Source: Bradyrhizobium glycinis
GTDB lineage: Bacteria > Pseudomonadota > Alphaproteobacteria > Rhizobiales > Xanthobacteraceae
Direction: 5' to 3'
Length of the DNA stretch: 64,000 nucleotides
Assembly (NCBI RefSeq): GCF_016031655.1
Contig: NZ_JACCHQ010000021.1
Span: 1-64,000 of the forward strand
The notes under the pieces were generated by a model. It searched no databases and was not told where the DNA came from. It worked only from the letters and a program-made list of their open reading frames with translations. Below are positions 37,483-45,724 of the stretch, piece by piece. The position numbers were made by a program, and so were the translations under genes. Every line of letters begins with the position of its first letter. Position 1 is the stretch's first letter.

Positions 37483-38642
37483 ATGGCATCGAAGCATTTC
37501 AATATTTGCTGGCGGAGGTAACTGCTTGGCGCCACCATCTTCATGAGAATCCCGAGCTGGAATATCGTCTTTACAACACTGCTAGATTTGTAGCCGAGAA
37601 GCTCGGTTCTTTCGGCGTTGATCATATTGAAACGGGGATAGCTGAAACTGGTATCGTCGCCTTAATTGACGGCAAATGTGGAAACGGGCCGAAAATCGCA
37701 TTGCGCGCGGATATGGACGCGCTGCCGATACGAGAACAGTCCGAGAAGCTCTGGTCCTCGAAAGTACCGGGAAAGATGCATGCCTGTGGGCATGATGGTC
37801 ACATGGCCATGCTATTAGGCGCCGCGAAATACCTTGCGACGACTCGGCGTTTCAAGGGATCGGTCGCCTTGATCTTCCAGCCCGCTGAAGAGAGCGGAGT
37901 GGGCGGCCAAAGGATGGTCCAGGCAGGAATCATGGATCGTTTTTCAATATCCAAGGTGTTCGGCCTGCACAATGTGCCGGGAATCGAAGTCGGCAAGTTC
38001 GGCATCTGCCCAGGTCCGATCATGGCCGCTCTCGACGAGTTCGACCTCATCGTGAAGGGGAGGGGCGGCCATGCCGCCAAGCCTCATGAGGCCATTGATC
38101 CGGTAGTCATCGCCGCGCAGATCATCGTCGGCCTGCAAACTCTGGTTTCTCGGAATACAAACCCGATGGAGGCGCTCGTGATATCCGTCACCAAACTCAA
38201 TGCGGCTCAGGCCTACAACGTCATTCCGGATCAGGTCGAGCTGGCGGGTAGTATTCGAACGCTTGTGCCCGGCTTGCGCGACTTCGCAAAAGGGCAGATA
38301 TTTGCGGCTGCGCGAGGGATAGCGCGGGGATTTGGCGCAGATGTCAAATTTGAGTACTGCAGGTCCGCGCCGGTCACGATCAATCATCCGGAAGAAACTA
38401 ATCTGGCGGTCAAAGCAGCACGCAATCTGGTTGGACCCGCTTGCGTCGATGAGAAGATAAGCCCGCGGATGGGCTCGGAAGATTTCGCCTACATGCTTGA
38501 AGCAAGGCCAGGCGCAATCATCTTTCTTGGCAACGGATCGACAGCTGGCTTGCACCACCCGGCGTATGACTTCAACGACGACGCGCTGCCTTATGGCATC
38601 GGCTATTGGGTGAACGTCGTCGAGACGGTGCTGGCTCCGTGA
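37479..38642 (+). CDS. M20-family amidohydrolase
   Basis: A 387-residue zinc amidohydrolase of the hippurate/indole-acetyl-amino-acid hydrolase type. Metal and catalytic motifs are ALRADMDALPI, KMHACGHDGHMAMLLGAA, FQPAEESGVGGQRMV, the dimerisation-domain GRGGHAAKPHEAIDPV and the C-terminal RMGSEDFAYM. It removes acyl groups from N-acyl amino acids or similar amides. It overlaps the M24 gene by four bases, so the pair likely acts in sequence: the M24 enzyme opening an amide and this enzyme removing an acyl group. That order is inference. Confidence 0.9.
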   Translation: MNGIEAFQYLLAEVTAWRHHLHENPELEYRLYNTARFVAEKLGSFGVDHIETGIAETGIVALIDGKCGNGPKIALRADMDALPIREQSEKLWSSKVPGKMHACGHDGHMAMLLGAAKYLATTRRFKGSVALIFQPAEESGVGGQRMVQAGIMDRFSISKVFGLHNVPGIEVGKFGICPGPIMAALDEFDLIVKGRGGHAAKPHEAIDPVVIAAQIIVGLQTLVSRNTNPMEALVISVTKLNAAQAYNVIPDQVELAGSIRTLVPGLRDFAKGQIFAAARGIARGFGADVKFEYCRSAPVTINHPEETNLAVKAARNLVGPACVDEKISPRMGSEDFAYMLEARPGAIIFLGNGSTAGLHHPAYDFNDDALPYGIGYWVNVVETVLAP

Positions 38643-39178
38643 ACTCTCCACCGTCCTGCGCTGTCGCCTGGAGTCTCAAATGAGATCAACGACCGTGCTC
38701 TCTCTCCAGATCTTGAACCCGCCGGGTGTGTGGCGATGCAGCGCTCGACCGGGTCTGCATCGTAGCTGCCTGCCGGCTGTTCGAGCAAGCAGGTTCTGAG
38801 CCTGCTTGCGCCACACCTTCTCTGTCGCGACAGGCGGTGGCGGGCATCCGCGGATGGCGTTTCAACCTCGCGCAACTGGAGGGCCCAACGAGGCGCGGCC
38901 GGTGCTCGCGGCGATGCTTGTTGACTTCTCAAGCGGCACTTACCGGATGCCGACCGAACGTAGTCGATTATGCTGAGTGCTGAACTTCGATGGCGGTATG
39001 AAACGGTAGAGCGTTAGATTCGACAGCATCTAACCCCCGTTTTTTAGAAGCGATCTTTAGTTAGCTCGCTGAACAGGAAGATGGGAGCGGGTGTTACCAG
39101 CAGACCGATGGATTGGAATGAAACGTGACATAACACGTTTCGTCGGGGTCTACGTGTCTCCCGGACGTTCAAGATCTA
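38643..39178. other. Intergenic between convergent genes
   Basis: About 535 bases between the convergent M20 and aldolase genes. No gene was recognised. It contains a clean inverted repeat at 39120-39141. Confidence 0.45.
39120..39141. repeat. Perfect 8-bp inverted repeat (possible terminator or operator)
   Basis: GAAACGTG at 39120-39127 and CACGTTTC at 39134-39141 are exact inverted copies around ACATAA. It lies 38 nt past the aldolase stop, where a hairpin could slow transcription, but no T-run follows on that strand. Confidence 0.5.
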
Positions 39179-39919
39179 TTATGTCGCGTAATCGGGGCTG
39201 ATGCGGTCGAGGCGGCGCTTGAGAGCCGTCCAGGGCCGAAGGTTCCTATTGTAACCCTCTCGTTGGAACTGCTCCGCCGTATGAGCGGCCACTCTGTCCG
39301 ACGGCAGGACGATTTTGTGTCCACCTTGGATAGCCGCGACCTGGACCCGGCACGATTGCTCCAAAAGGTACATGTTGAGGAAGGCTTCGGACACGGTACG
39401 GCCAAGTGTAAGCAAGCCGTGGTGTCTTAGGATCATGACGTCTTTGTCCCCAAGATCGCGCACGAGACGCTCGCGCTCGTTGAGATCGAGCGCAACGCCT
39501 TCATAATTGTGATAAGAAATGCCACCGTAGAAGCACATCGATTTTTGGTTTAATGGCAGCAGTCCTTGTTCTTGAGCCGCAACGGCCATTCCTGCCAAGG
39601 TGTGCGTGTGAATTACGCAATGAGCATCCTGACGAGCCATGTGTACGGCGGAATGAATTGTGAAGCCTGCGTTGTTTACTTTAGCCTCGTTCTCTTTCTG
39701 AAGCGCATGCCCATCCGGGTCGACAACGACGAGACTGGAGGCCGTGATTTCGTCAAACATCATGCCGTAGGGGTTGAGCAGGAAACGATGCGCCTTCCCA
39801 GGTAGGCGCGCTGACAGGTGCGTGGAGATAAGGTCGTCCATGCCAAAGTGAGCGATCAGACGATAAGCGGCAGCCAAATCGCAGCGGATGTCCCATTCAT
39901 CCGAGGCATCGCTTGACAT
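39179..39919 (-). CDS. Class II aldolase/adducin-family protein
   Basis: A 246-residue protein. The zinc-binding His pair of class II aldolases is in VIHTHTLAGMAVA and a third His in ILRHHGLLTLGRT; N-terminal STHLSARLPG and LNPYG also fit. Relatives include fuculose- and ribulose-phosphate aldolases/epimerases and many uncharacterised decarboxylases or aldolases. The C terminus (PDYAT) resembles the adducin-like subgroup, whose substrates are often unknown. It stands alone on the minus strand. Confidence 0.85.
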   Translation of the reverse strand: MSSDASDEWDIRCDLAAAYRLIAHFGMDDLISTHLSARLPGKAHRFLLNPYGMMFDEITASSLVVVDPDGHALQKENEAKVNNAGFTIHSAVHMARQDAHCVIHTHTLAGMAVAAQEQGLLPLNQKSMCFYGGISYHNYEGVALDLNERERLVRDLGDKDVMILRHHGLLTLGRTVSEAFLNMYLLEQSCRVQVAAIQGGHKIVLPSDRVAAHTAEQFQREGYNRNLRPWTALKRRLDRISPDYAT

Positions 39920-40589
39920 GGTCTCTCCTCCTCAAAGCTAGCAAAGGAATCTCGAACTATAATAGCGACGGCGAAAAACAGGTTTTCACCGGTGAATGCC
40001 AATCCCTCGTGGATATTCCGCTCGTGGCGAACGAATTCGCAGCTTTCGCGCGCTCTCACGGACATCTTTCCGGTCCTCTAGGCGGGCCCCTTTGCTGCGC
40101 TTTGCTTGAGGCGCAAGATAGTTGTCCAAAGCCTGCAGGCGTTTCACGCCTCACAGCCGCCAGCACTGTACCGTGAACTCTTGAGAAGCGAGATACCGGG
40201 CATTGTGTCTCGCAGCTGATTGCGTCCCCTAGATGCCGTCATGACCGAGCTCGGCGAATGCCACGCTCGAGCCGCGCAACTGAATCTTAGCCATAAAAGT
40301 TTGTTGCAGAGGCCGCTCGGGACGGTACAGGCGCCTTCGTCTGCACATTCTCCCTCAGCCAAACATAACTGCCGGATTACAGTTGTATCCGTGCGTCTGT
40401 GCAGCACATCGGCCGACTTTGTTTGTGCCGGCGGCGCTACCGGTGTCTCCGATAAGCGTTCCATGAGCGCGAATATTGTGCGCGCATTCTTCAAGACTAC
40501 GGGAGACGGTTAATGTTGGAGGAACCAGGCAGACGGAGGCTTTCACGAGTTAAAGCCCGCGCGAAGCGCCACGTGCTTAGCGAACAATA
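39920..40589. other. Intergenic, nothing identified
   Basis: About 670 bases between the aldolase and racemase-like genes, both read on the minus strand. No gene or regulatory motif was recognised. Confidence 0.4.
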
Positions 40590-41300
40590 TCAACTCGTCG
40601 ATGCCATCGTCAGTCGGCAGAGGTCTGTGATGCTGTAAACTGGGAGCTTCGTGATTCGGCGGACCGCCGGAGCAACAATCGGAAACGCCGCGCATTCGAA
40701 CAAAATTATGGCGATCTCCGGATGGGCTGAGCGGAGACGCGCGATGCACGCGGCAACATCTGCCTCGATCGCGGGGACGTCGAGCGGCGGCGCCGGGCGC
40801 TTGAGCTCGTCATGCCAAAACTTGCCCCCTTCGATGCCGCCGATCACGACTCTGGCCCGCTCCGCCCGATCATCGATCCCGAGCAGATCTTCGCTGCAAC
40901 AGGTCGAATCATAGGTCAGGACGGCGATCTTGGCGCGCTCCGGCAATTGACGAAGCAATGTGGGTAACAACAGCAGGCTTGACATCACGACCGGCACTGT
41001 GACCGAAGCCGCCACCGCCGCTTGATGCCGAATAGAAAAGCCGCAGGTCGAACTTATCGCGACGGCCCCTCGTTCGACCAGGCGCTTGGCGGCGGCTATG
41101 AAGGCGGGCTCAAGCGCCGCATCGCCGCGTACGACGTTCTCAACCCAAGCTCCCGCGACCGTTTCCGAGATGGTTTGAAAATCGAACGTCGCCGGATTCA
41201 GCATTGAGCCGGACGCCGGGGCAGGCGGTATAGCACCGGGGGTGAGCCCGCGCTCGAGATGCAGGATACCAAGGGAGCGGGGGGTTAGGTACGAGGTCAT
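40590..41300 (-). CDS. Asp/Glu/hydantoin racemase-like protein
   Basis: A 236-residue protein of the aspartate/glutamate racemase superfamily. The two candidate catalytic cysteines are in AISSTCGFSIRHQ (near residue 85) and ILFECAAFP (near residue 206). Such pairs deprotonate and reprotonate carbon in racemases, maleate isomerases and hydantoin racemases. The ATG at 41300 gives MTSYLTPRSLGIL. Substrate is unknown. Its presence among amidohydrolases and an aldolase fits a catabolic role for an amino-acid-like compound. Confidence 0.72.
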   Translation of the reverse strand: MTSYLTPRSLGILHLERGLTPGAIPPAPASGSMLNPATFDFQTISETVAGAWVENVVRGDAALEPAFIAAAKRLVERGAVAISSTCGFSIRHQAAVAASVTVPVVMSSLLLLPTLLRQLPERAKIAVLTYDSTCCSEDLLGIDDRAERARVVIGGIEGGKFWHDELKRPAPPLDVPAIEADVAACIARLRSAHPEIAIILFECAAFPIVAPAVRRITKLPVYSITDLCRLTMASTS

Positions 41301-41814
41301 CCAACAACCATAGCCTATTTTTAGGTGGAATTATTTGCAATTCCGGCTGGCGGTCGCCGAAATTCTGCTTTCCATTAGCAGAAGAGTGGAGTTTTGGTAA
41401 TTAAGCCTACCAAGAAAGAGGGCGACAATCCTGGCCTGACCGGCGCAAGCGCTGGACCCAAAGGCGCAAGGCTCATTCTTCGATTCCTATCGGTCGAAAG
41501 ATCATTTTCGAATGAGCGCATAACCGCTTGCTCTCGATGAAAGTGATCTATGGGCACCTTTGACAGCGATGAGCGTCGTCGAGTCGAGCTCAGATAAAGC
41601 ACATTTCGTGGAGATGAAGCAGAATTTCGGCGGCAAATGGCCGCACATCGGCGATCCTCAGCTCGGAGGAATCGTATCATCAAAAATTAAGCAAAGCGGA
41701 ACCCACCGGCGGGTCAGTCACCGTGGATTGGTTGGCTTTATACGAAGCTCCCGTTTGGGTTGTCTAGAGCAATCCTGACCGGTTTTGAGGACTCGCGCTG
41801 AAGGGATGAAACGG
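41301..41814. other. Intergenic, nothing identified
   Basis: About 510 bases between divergent genes. Only short frames are present and no clear promoter or palindrome was found. Confidence 0.4.
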
Positions 41815-42849
41815 ATGTTGCGCGCTGCTTGGCCTGAAGTGACAGGCAATCTTGCGTCCACACGGCAAAGTGCTGTCGTGTTCCTTGATGGTGTCGATCA
41901 GGAAAGCGACGTTGCAAGCAGGAGAAACTGTGCTGCAAAATGGACAAGTATCGGAGACGCTCATTGCCTCTTTGCCAATCTTAGCGTCGAAAGAGGTAAT
42001 CATGATGAAGCGGCCCATGCCTGGCTTTGCGCGCTTACTGCATTTGAAGTTGCCAGGCGACTATCCGATGAAGACGATCCGCAAAGGGTGGACGTTGTGG
42101 CCAAGCTGGAGGCCAGCGTCGGGGGCTTCGGATCCTTAGATCAGAGGGTGGAGCGTGTCGAAATCACACTCTATGATCACGGCGAGTTGTCTGCCTACTA
42201 CGTGCCCGCCAGTACTTCCAGTTCGTGCGTCCCCGCAATTGTTTGCATCAGCCGGGAAGAAGAAACGGCAGAGATCCTGCTTGGTAGACTCTTGCCCCTT
42301 ATAACTGGTCGAAACATGGCGGTTCTCGTCGTTTCTTACGATGATGTCTCAAGTCATTGGCTTCGACCGTCAGAAATATTGCTTTCTTGTTGCTTGGATC
42401 ATTTGTCGACCCTGCCGGAGATTGATGCGTCTCGAATGGCAATCTACGGAGAAGGCCTTTCAGCCGCGCTCGCGACCAATTTTGCTGCGGCTGACCGCCG
42501 CGTGTATGCTGCGATTTGCGACGGGGGGCTTTGGAGCTGGACCCGGACGCGGTCGTCTATTGAATGGATGACTAGGATTGCCGAGACTCCGAACGCGGAA
42601 CTGTCCACGACGCAACGATCGCGTTTGGCGAGGAAGTTAAGATGTCCCATTCTCGTCGTTGCTGGCGAGCGCAGTATTTTCAACGCGTCTGAGGCAATCA
42701 AACTAGAGGCTGATTGCGCCTCGGCGAGCATTGACCTGGAATTGTTAATGCCCCGGACGCCAGAGGGGGCATTCGAGAACTTCATAGCATGCGATGAGGC
42801 CGTCTTCGAATGGCTCGAGCGCAAGCTCGATCGCGCTCCAGCTTCATAG
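41815..42849 (+). CDS. Alpha/beta-hydrolase-fold protein lacking the nucleophile Ser
   Basis: A 344-residue protein. ATG 41815 has AAGGG about 9 nt upstream; an alternative ATG lies at 41806. After a 110-residue helical cap resembling FrsA/dihydropseudooxynicotine-hydrolase relatives, the fold continues with PAIVCIS, VLVVSYDD and MAIYGEGLSAALATNFAA. The last segment is the nucleophile elbow, but GxSxG reads G-E-G-L-S, with Gly at the usual Ser position (residue 214). CPILVVAGERSIF near the C terminus would carry the acid. It may be a pseudo-enzyme or use a shifted residue (Ser216). It is convergent with and overlaps a MarR regulator by 6 nt. Confidence 0.68.
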   Translation: MLRAAWPEVTGNLASTRQSAVVFLDGVDQESDVASRRNCAAKWTSIGDAHCLFANLSVERGNHDEAAHAWLCALTAFEVARRLSDEDDPQRVDVVAKLEASVGGFGSLDQRVERVEITLYDHGELSAYYVPASTSSSCVPAIVCISREEETAEILLGRLLPLITGRNMAVLVVSYDDVSSHWLRPSEILLSCCLDHLSTLPEIDASRMAIYGEGLSAALATNFAAADRRVYAAICDGGLWSWTRTRSSIEWMTRIAETPNAELSTTQRSRLARKLRCPILVVAGERSIFNASEAIKLEADCASASIDLELLMPRTPEGAFENFIACDEAVFEWLERKLDRAPAS

Positions 42850-43332
42850 CAGCCCGAGGCTCAATTTCTGAGATGCCAATCTGCTGTTCTTGGCAATCGC
42901 GTTTAGCCGCTTATTGAGATACGCAAGCGACTCCTCATCCAAGCCATTTAGGATCGTCGAATTGACGGCTTGTCTTTTGTCCGACAGCTTAGCAATTTCT
43001 GTCCGCACCTTTGGGGTCAACGAGATCTGCAAGAATCTCGCATCATCAGGCGAGGTTGCGCGGATTAAAAATTCCAGCTGTTCAAGTTTCTTCGTCTGAG
43101 TCGTGATGAATGCGGGGTGAAACCCCAGTTTATTGGCGACTGCAATGCCGGAAACACCGCTGCCGTGGTCGAGTTCATCGATCGCCATCAGCATCAGCCA
43201 TTGAGGTTCGCTTATACCGATTAATTCAGCCCAACTTTTATCGATTTCTTCCAGTTGAGCGCGAATCTCGACGATGTTCCAGATCAGGTCCCTTACAGCC
43301 CTGTCAAATTGCTCTTGTGTGGCCATCTTCAT
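42844..43332 (-). CDS. MarR-family transcriptional regulator
   Basis: A 162-residue winged-helix protein: helical dimerisation N terminus, then SEPQWLMLMAIDEL, the recognition helix GVSGIAVANKLGFHPAFITT, the wing RATSPDDARFLQISLT, and a C-terminal helix pair. MarR proteins bind palindromic DNA as dimers and release it on binding small ligands. ATG 43332 or 43326 are both possible. It is divergent from the porin gene, and the intergenic region carries two copies of AATTGA-N5-GCAATTGA, good candidates for its operators. Its stop overlaps the convergent hydrolase-like gene. Confidence 0.8.
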   Translation of the reverse strand: MKMATQEQFDRAVRDLIWNIVEIRAQLEEIDKSWAELIGISEPQWLMLMAIDELDHGSGVSGIAVANKLGFHPAFITTQTKKLEQLEFLIRATSPDDARFLQISLTPKVRTEIAKLSDKRQAVNSTILNGLDEESLAYLNKRLNAIAKNSRLASQKLSLGLL

Positions 43333-43451
43333 TCTTTTTTGCCAGTTTTGATTGTCCGCGGCGGCGAGCGGGAGCGGAGTCCGCTGCATCCTATTCAATC
43401 TCAGGAAGACTGAAATAGCCCACCGAGATCTTGCCCACCATCTAATTTATC

Positions 43452-43470
43452 AATTGACTAATGCAATTGA
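43452..43470. promoter_or_regulatory. Operator-like element, copy 1
   Basis: AATTGA-CTAAT-GCAATTGA. It contains the palindromic core CAATTG twice and recurs with the same spacing at 43647-43665. It lies about 120 nt upstream of the MarR start and may be its binding site. Confidence 0.5.
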
Positions 43471-43494
43471 CGGGTGATATCAATACCGCGCTCG

Positions 43495-43525
43495 CTAGAA
43501 GTCCTGCTCAACGAAATCTCCAAGT
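43495..43525 (+). pseudogene. 3' tail of a deleted upstream porin gene
   Basis: The sequence CTGCTCAACGAAATCTCCAA closely follows the last codons of the intact porin (CGCTCAACGCAATTTCTAA), differing at few positions. It is directly followed by a terminator of the same general design as the porin's own. This suggests an ancestral tandem porin whose body was deleted. The match is short, so the call is tentative. Confidence 0.45.
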
Positions 43526-43561
43526 AAGCCCTCGGGATGCCCCCCAAGGGCTTTATTTTTT
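43526..43561 (+). terminator. Rho-independent terminator (relic of upstream porin)
   Basis: AAGCCCT (43526-43532) pairs with AGGGCTT (43547-43553), followed by TATTTTTT. It sits inside the MarR-porin intergenic region with no intact gene before it on the plus strand, which supports loss of an upstream gene. Confidence 0.7.
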
Positions 43562-43646
43562 GCAAATCCTTCTTTTTGCAAGATCTTGAGCGGCTGGCTG
43601 TTGCCAATCAGCAACGATGCTTCACAAACAGATAATTCCAACCATT

Positions 43647-43665
43647 AATTGATTGTAGCAATTGA
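43647..43665. promoter_or_regulatory. Operator-like element, copy 2
   Basis: AATTGA-TTGTA-GCAATTGA, same pattern and spacing as the element at 43452. It lies about 130 nt upstream of the porin start, suggesting control of the porin by the divergent MarR protein. Confidence 0.5.
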
Positions 43666-43797
43666 TGATCGAAAGTATGTCTCCTTAGGACAGCGAGGGG
43701 GTCCTCGAAGTCGTTCCGTCAAGCGGTCCGCCTGGGGTGGAGCTGGCAGCGGATCTTTGAAGGACGGAAACGCGGTTTCCAACTTGGAGGTTCATCG

Positions 43798-45312
43798 ATG
43801 AAAGTGATGAAGGGTATTATTCTTGGATCAGCGGCAATGTTCGTGGGGGCTGGCGCGCAGGCCGCCGATCTCCCCGTCAAGGCCAAAGCGATCGAATACG
43901 TAAAGGTCTGCTCACTGTATGGCGCGGGCTTCTACTACATCCCCGGCACCGACACTTGCATCAAGCTTGGCGGCTATCTTCGTGCCGATGCGGTCTTGGG
44001 AAGCAGCTCTGACTTCGACTTTCCCAGCAGCGGCGCGCCGGGCGCTCAGAACCGCCTGAGCAACTACTACGAGACATTGGCGCGCCAAGCTTTGAGAATC
44101 GATACGCGCACTGCGACCGAGTGGGGCGTGGTCCGGACCTACTATGAGGGTGTGTTCACCTGGAGAACCGGTACCTATTCTGGTGCGGGCACGACCGGTG
44201 TGAATGGCGCAACAACCTATACCACGTCACCTGCTGCCCAGGTCGCTGGTGGTTCGCTCGGTGTCTACTATGCCTTCATCCAATTCGCTGGGTTCACGGT
44301 CGGTAAAGCGGAGTCGCAATTCAGGACGCCTTGGGCCCAATACCCTGCGAATAACCTCGAGCTGCCGGGAAGTGGCTGGGATCCGGTTAACCAGTTCACC
44401 TATACCGCTGATTTCGGTCAAGGAATTACAGCCTCGTTCTCGGCCCAGGATCAGGTCCAAAATTACACAACCAATATCTGGAACGTGAGCGGGGCGACAG
44501 CCGCGGGCCTGGCTAGCGGTGCGTACGGTGCGAACGACATTGGAGGCTCGCGAGCGCCAGACCTCGTCGCGATGGTTCGTGTCGATCAGGCCTGGGGTCT
44601 TTTCCAGGCCTCGGTCGCCGCGCATGACAATCATGCTGCCTACTACGGTGCTGCTGAATCGACCGGCCATCCGGGCGACAAATGGGGCTGGGCTGGTCAG
44701 CTGGCATTGTCGATTAAGAATCTCCCCACCGGTCCAGGTGACACGATCAACTTGACCGGCGTGTATGCAAACGGTGCCAGCCGTTACGTCTTCCAGGACT
44801 ATATGTCGACCAGCTTCGCGATGTATGGCGGCGCGGGCGCGGCGGGCGCTTACCAGAGTCTAGGAGTTGCGGGTGTGTCTGACTCCGTGTTCGTCACCGG
44901 AGCCGGCCAAGAGTTGACCACGACCTATGGCTTCAACGGTGGCTACACCCACAATTGGGATCCATACTGGAACACCTCTCTCTTCGGCGCGTGGGCTGCT
45001 GTCAGGTACAACAACACGGCCAAGGGGTACATCTGCGGTGCGTTCGTCACAAACCTTGCATTGTCGACCGGTGCTGCTGGCTGCAACCCCGACTTTAACT
45101 ATGCGGTAGTTGGTACGAAGACGTCCTGGACTCCGATCAAAAATCTGACATTCACCGGCGAACTCGCGTACCTCATGCTCGACCAGAAGTATGCGGGAGG
45201 AAGCACGGTGACCCTGCCGTTGCAGTCAGGTATCGCAAAGCCCGCAGCTGTGTATGAGCTGAAGGATCAGAACAGCCTTGTGCTGCTGCTCCGCGCTCAA
45301 CGCAATTTCTAA
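43798..45312 (+). CDS. Rhizobial-type outer-membrane porin
   Basis: A 504-residue porin of the alphaproteobacterial porin-2 family. It has a signal peptide (MKVMKGIILGSAAMFVGAGAQ, cleavage after AQA-A), the family start ADLPVKAKAIEYVKVCSLYG, a cysteine pair near the N terminus (GFYYIPGTDTCIKLGGYLR), alternating beta-strand character and a terminal aromatic (LLRAQRNF). It forms a trimeric general diffusion channel. GGAGG precedes the start. Two operator-like repeats and a divergent MarR gene lie upstream, and a terminator follows. The neighbours suggest uptake of a compound degraded by the adjacent hydrolases, which is inference. Confidence 0.93.
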   Translation: MKVMKGIILGSAAMFVGAGAQAADLPVKAKAIEYVKVCSLYGAGFYYIPGTDTCIKLGGYLRADAVLGSSSDFDFPSSGAPGAQNRLSNYYETLARQALRIDTRTATEWGVVRTYYEGVFTWRTGTYSGAGTTGVNGATTYTTSPAAQVAGGSLGVYYAFIQFAGFTVGKAESQFRTPWAQYPANNLELPGSGWDPVNQFTYTADFGQGITASFSAQDQVQNYTTNIWNVSGATAAGLASGAYGANDIGGSRAPDLVAMVRVDQAWGLFQASVAAHDNHAAYYGAAESTGHPGDKWGWAGQLALSIKNLPTGPGDTINLTGVYANGASRYVFQDYMSTSFAMYGGAGAAGAYQSLGVAGVSDSVFVTGAGQELTTTYGFNGGYTHNWDPYWNTSLFGAWAAVRYNNTAKGYICGAFVTNLALSTGAAGCNPDFNYAVVGTKTSWTPIKNLTFTGELAYLMLDQKYAGGSTVTLPLQSGIAKPAAVYELKDQNSLVLLLRAQRNF

Positions 45313-45362
45313 GCAGTTTCTATGGCGAAAGGAGTACCGAACAAGGCTCTATAACCTCCAAG

Positions 45363-45396
45363 AAGGCCTCCGGCATGCCCGCCGGGGGCCTTTCTC
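45363..45396 (+). terminator. Rho-independent terminator of the porin gene
   Basis: AAGGCCTCCGGC pairs with GCCGGGGGCCTT around the loop ATGCCC, 12 bp with one G-T pair, followed by TCTCG. It lies about 50 nt past the porin stop. Confidence 0.75.
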
Positions 45397-45724
45397 GTGC
45401 ACGAGCTGAACTCGGTGGCTTTGACCAGATTTCATCCGGGCGAGCTGCACAGAATAAACCTATTCGGTTTTATTTGAGCACTATCATCAGGTCCTACACG
45501 CAGAATTTAGGCGGATACTCCTGTTATTTAGAGGAATTCGCCTTTCCTGGATTCTCTATATTCTCGCGATCAGGTTCTTTGGCCCCTTTGGAAGGATATG
45601 CACGGCGGGCGTGCCATAACGAGCGAAGTCGTATTGCGCTTTGCAGGTGAAATGGCGCTGTCGTCCTAAACGTGTGGGCTCACCTCAGACAACTTTAGAA
45701 GCCAGGAACGAAGGAGCTAAGACA
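45397..45724. other. Intergenic between porin and M24 gene
   Basis: About 330 bases. No gene is seen. AAGGAG near 45711 is the ribosome-binding site of the following gene. Confidence 0.45.

Noticed and set aside
37479-38642. DoeB (ectoine pathway deacetylase) as identity of the M20 gene
   Set aside because: DoeB belongs to the AstE/succinylglutamate desuccinylase family, whereas this protein has clear M20 motifs.
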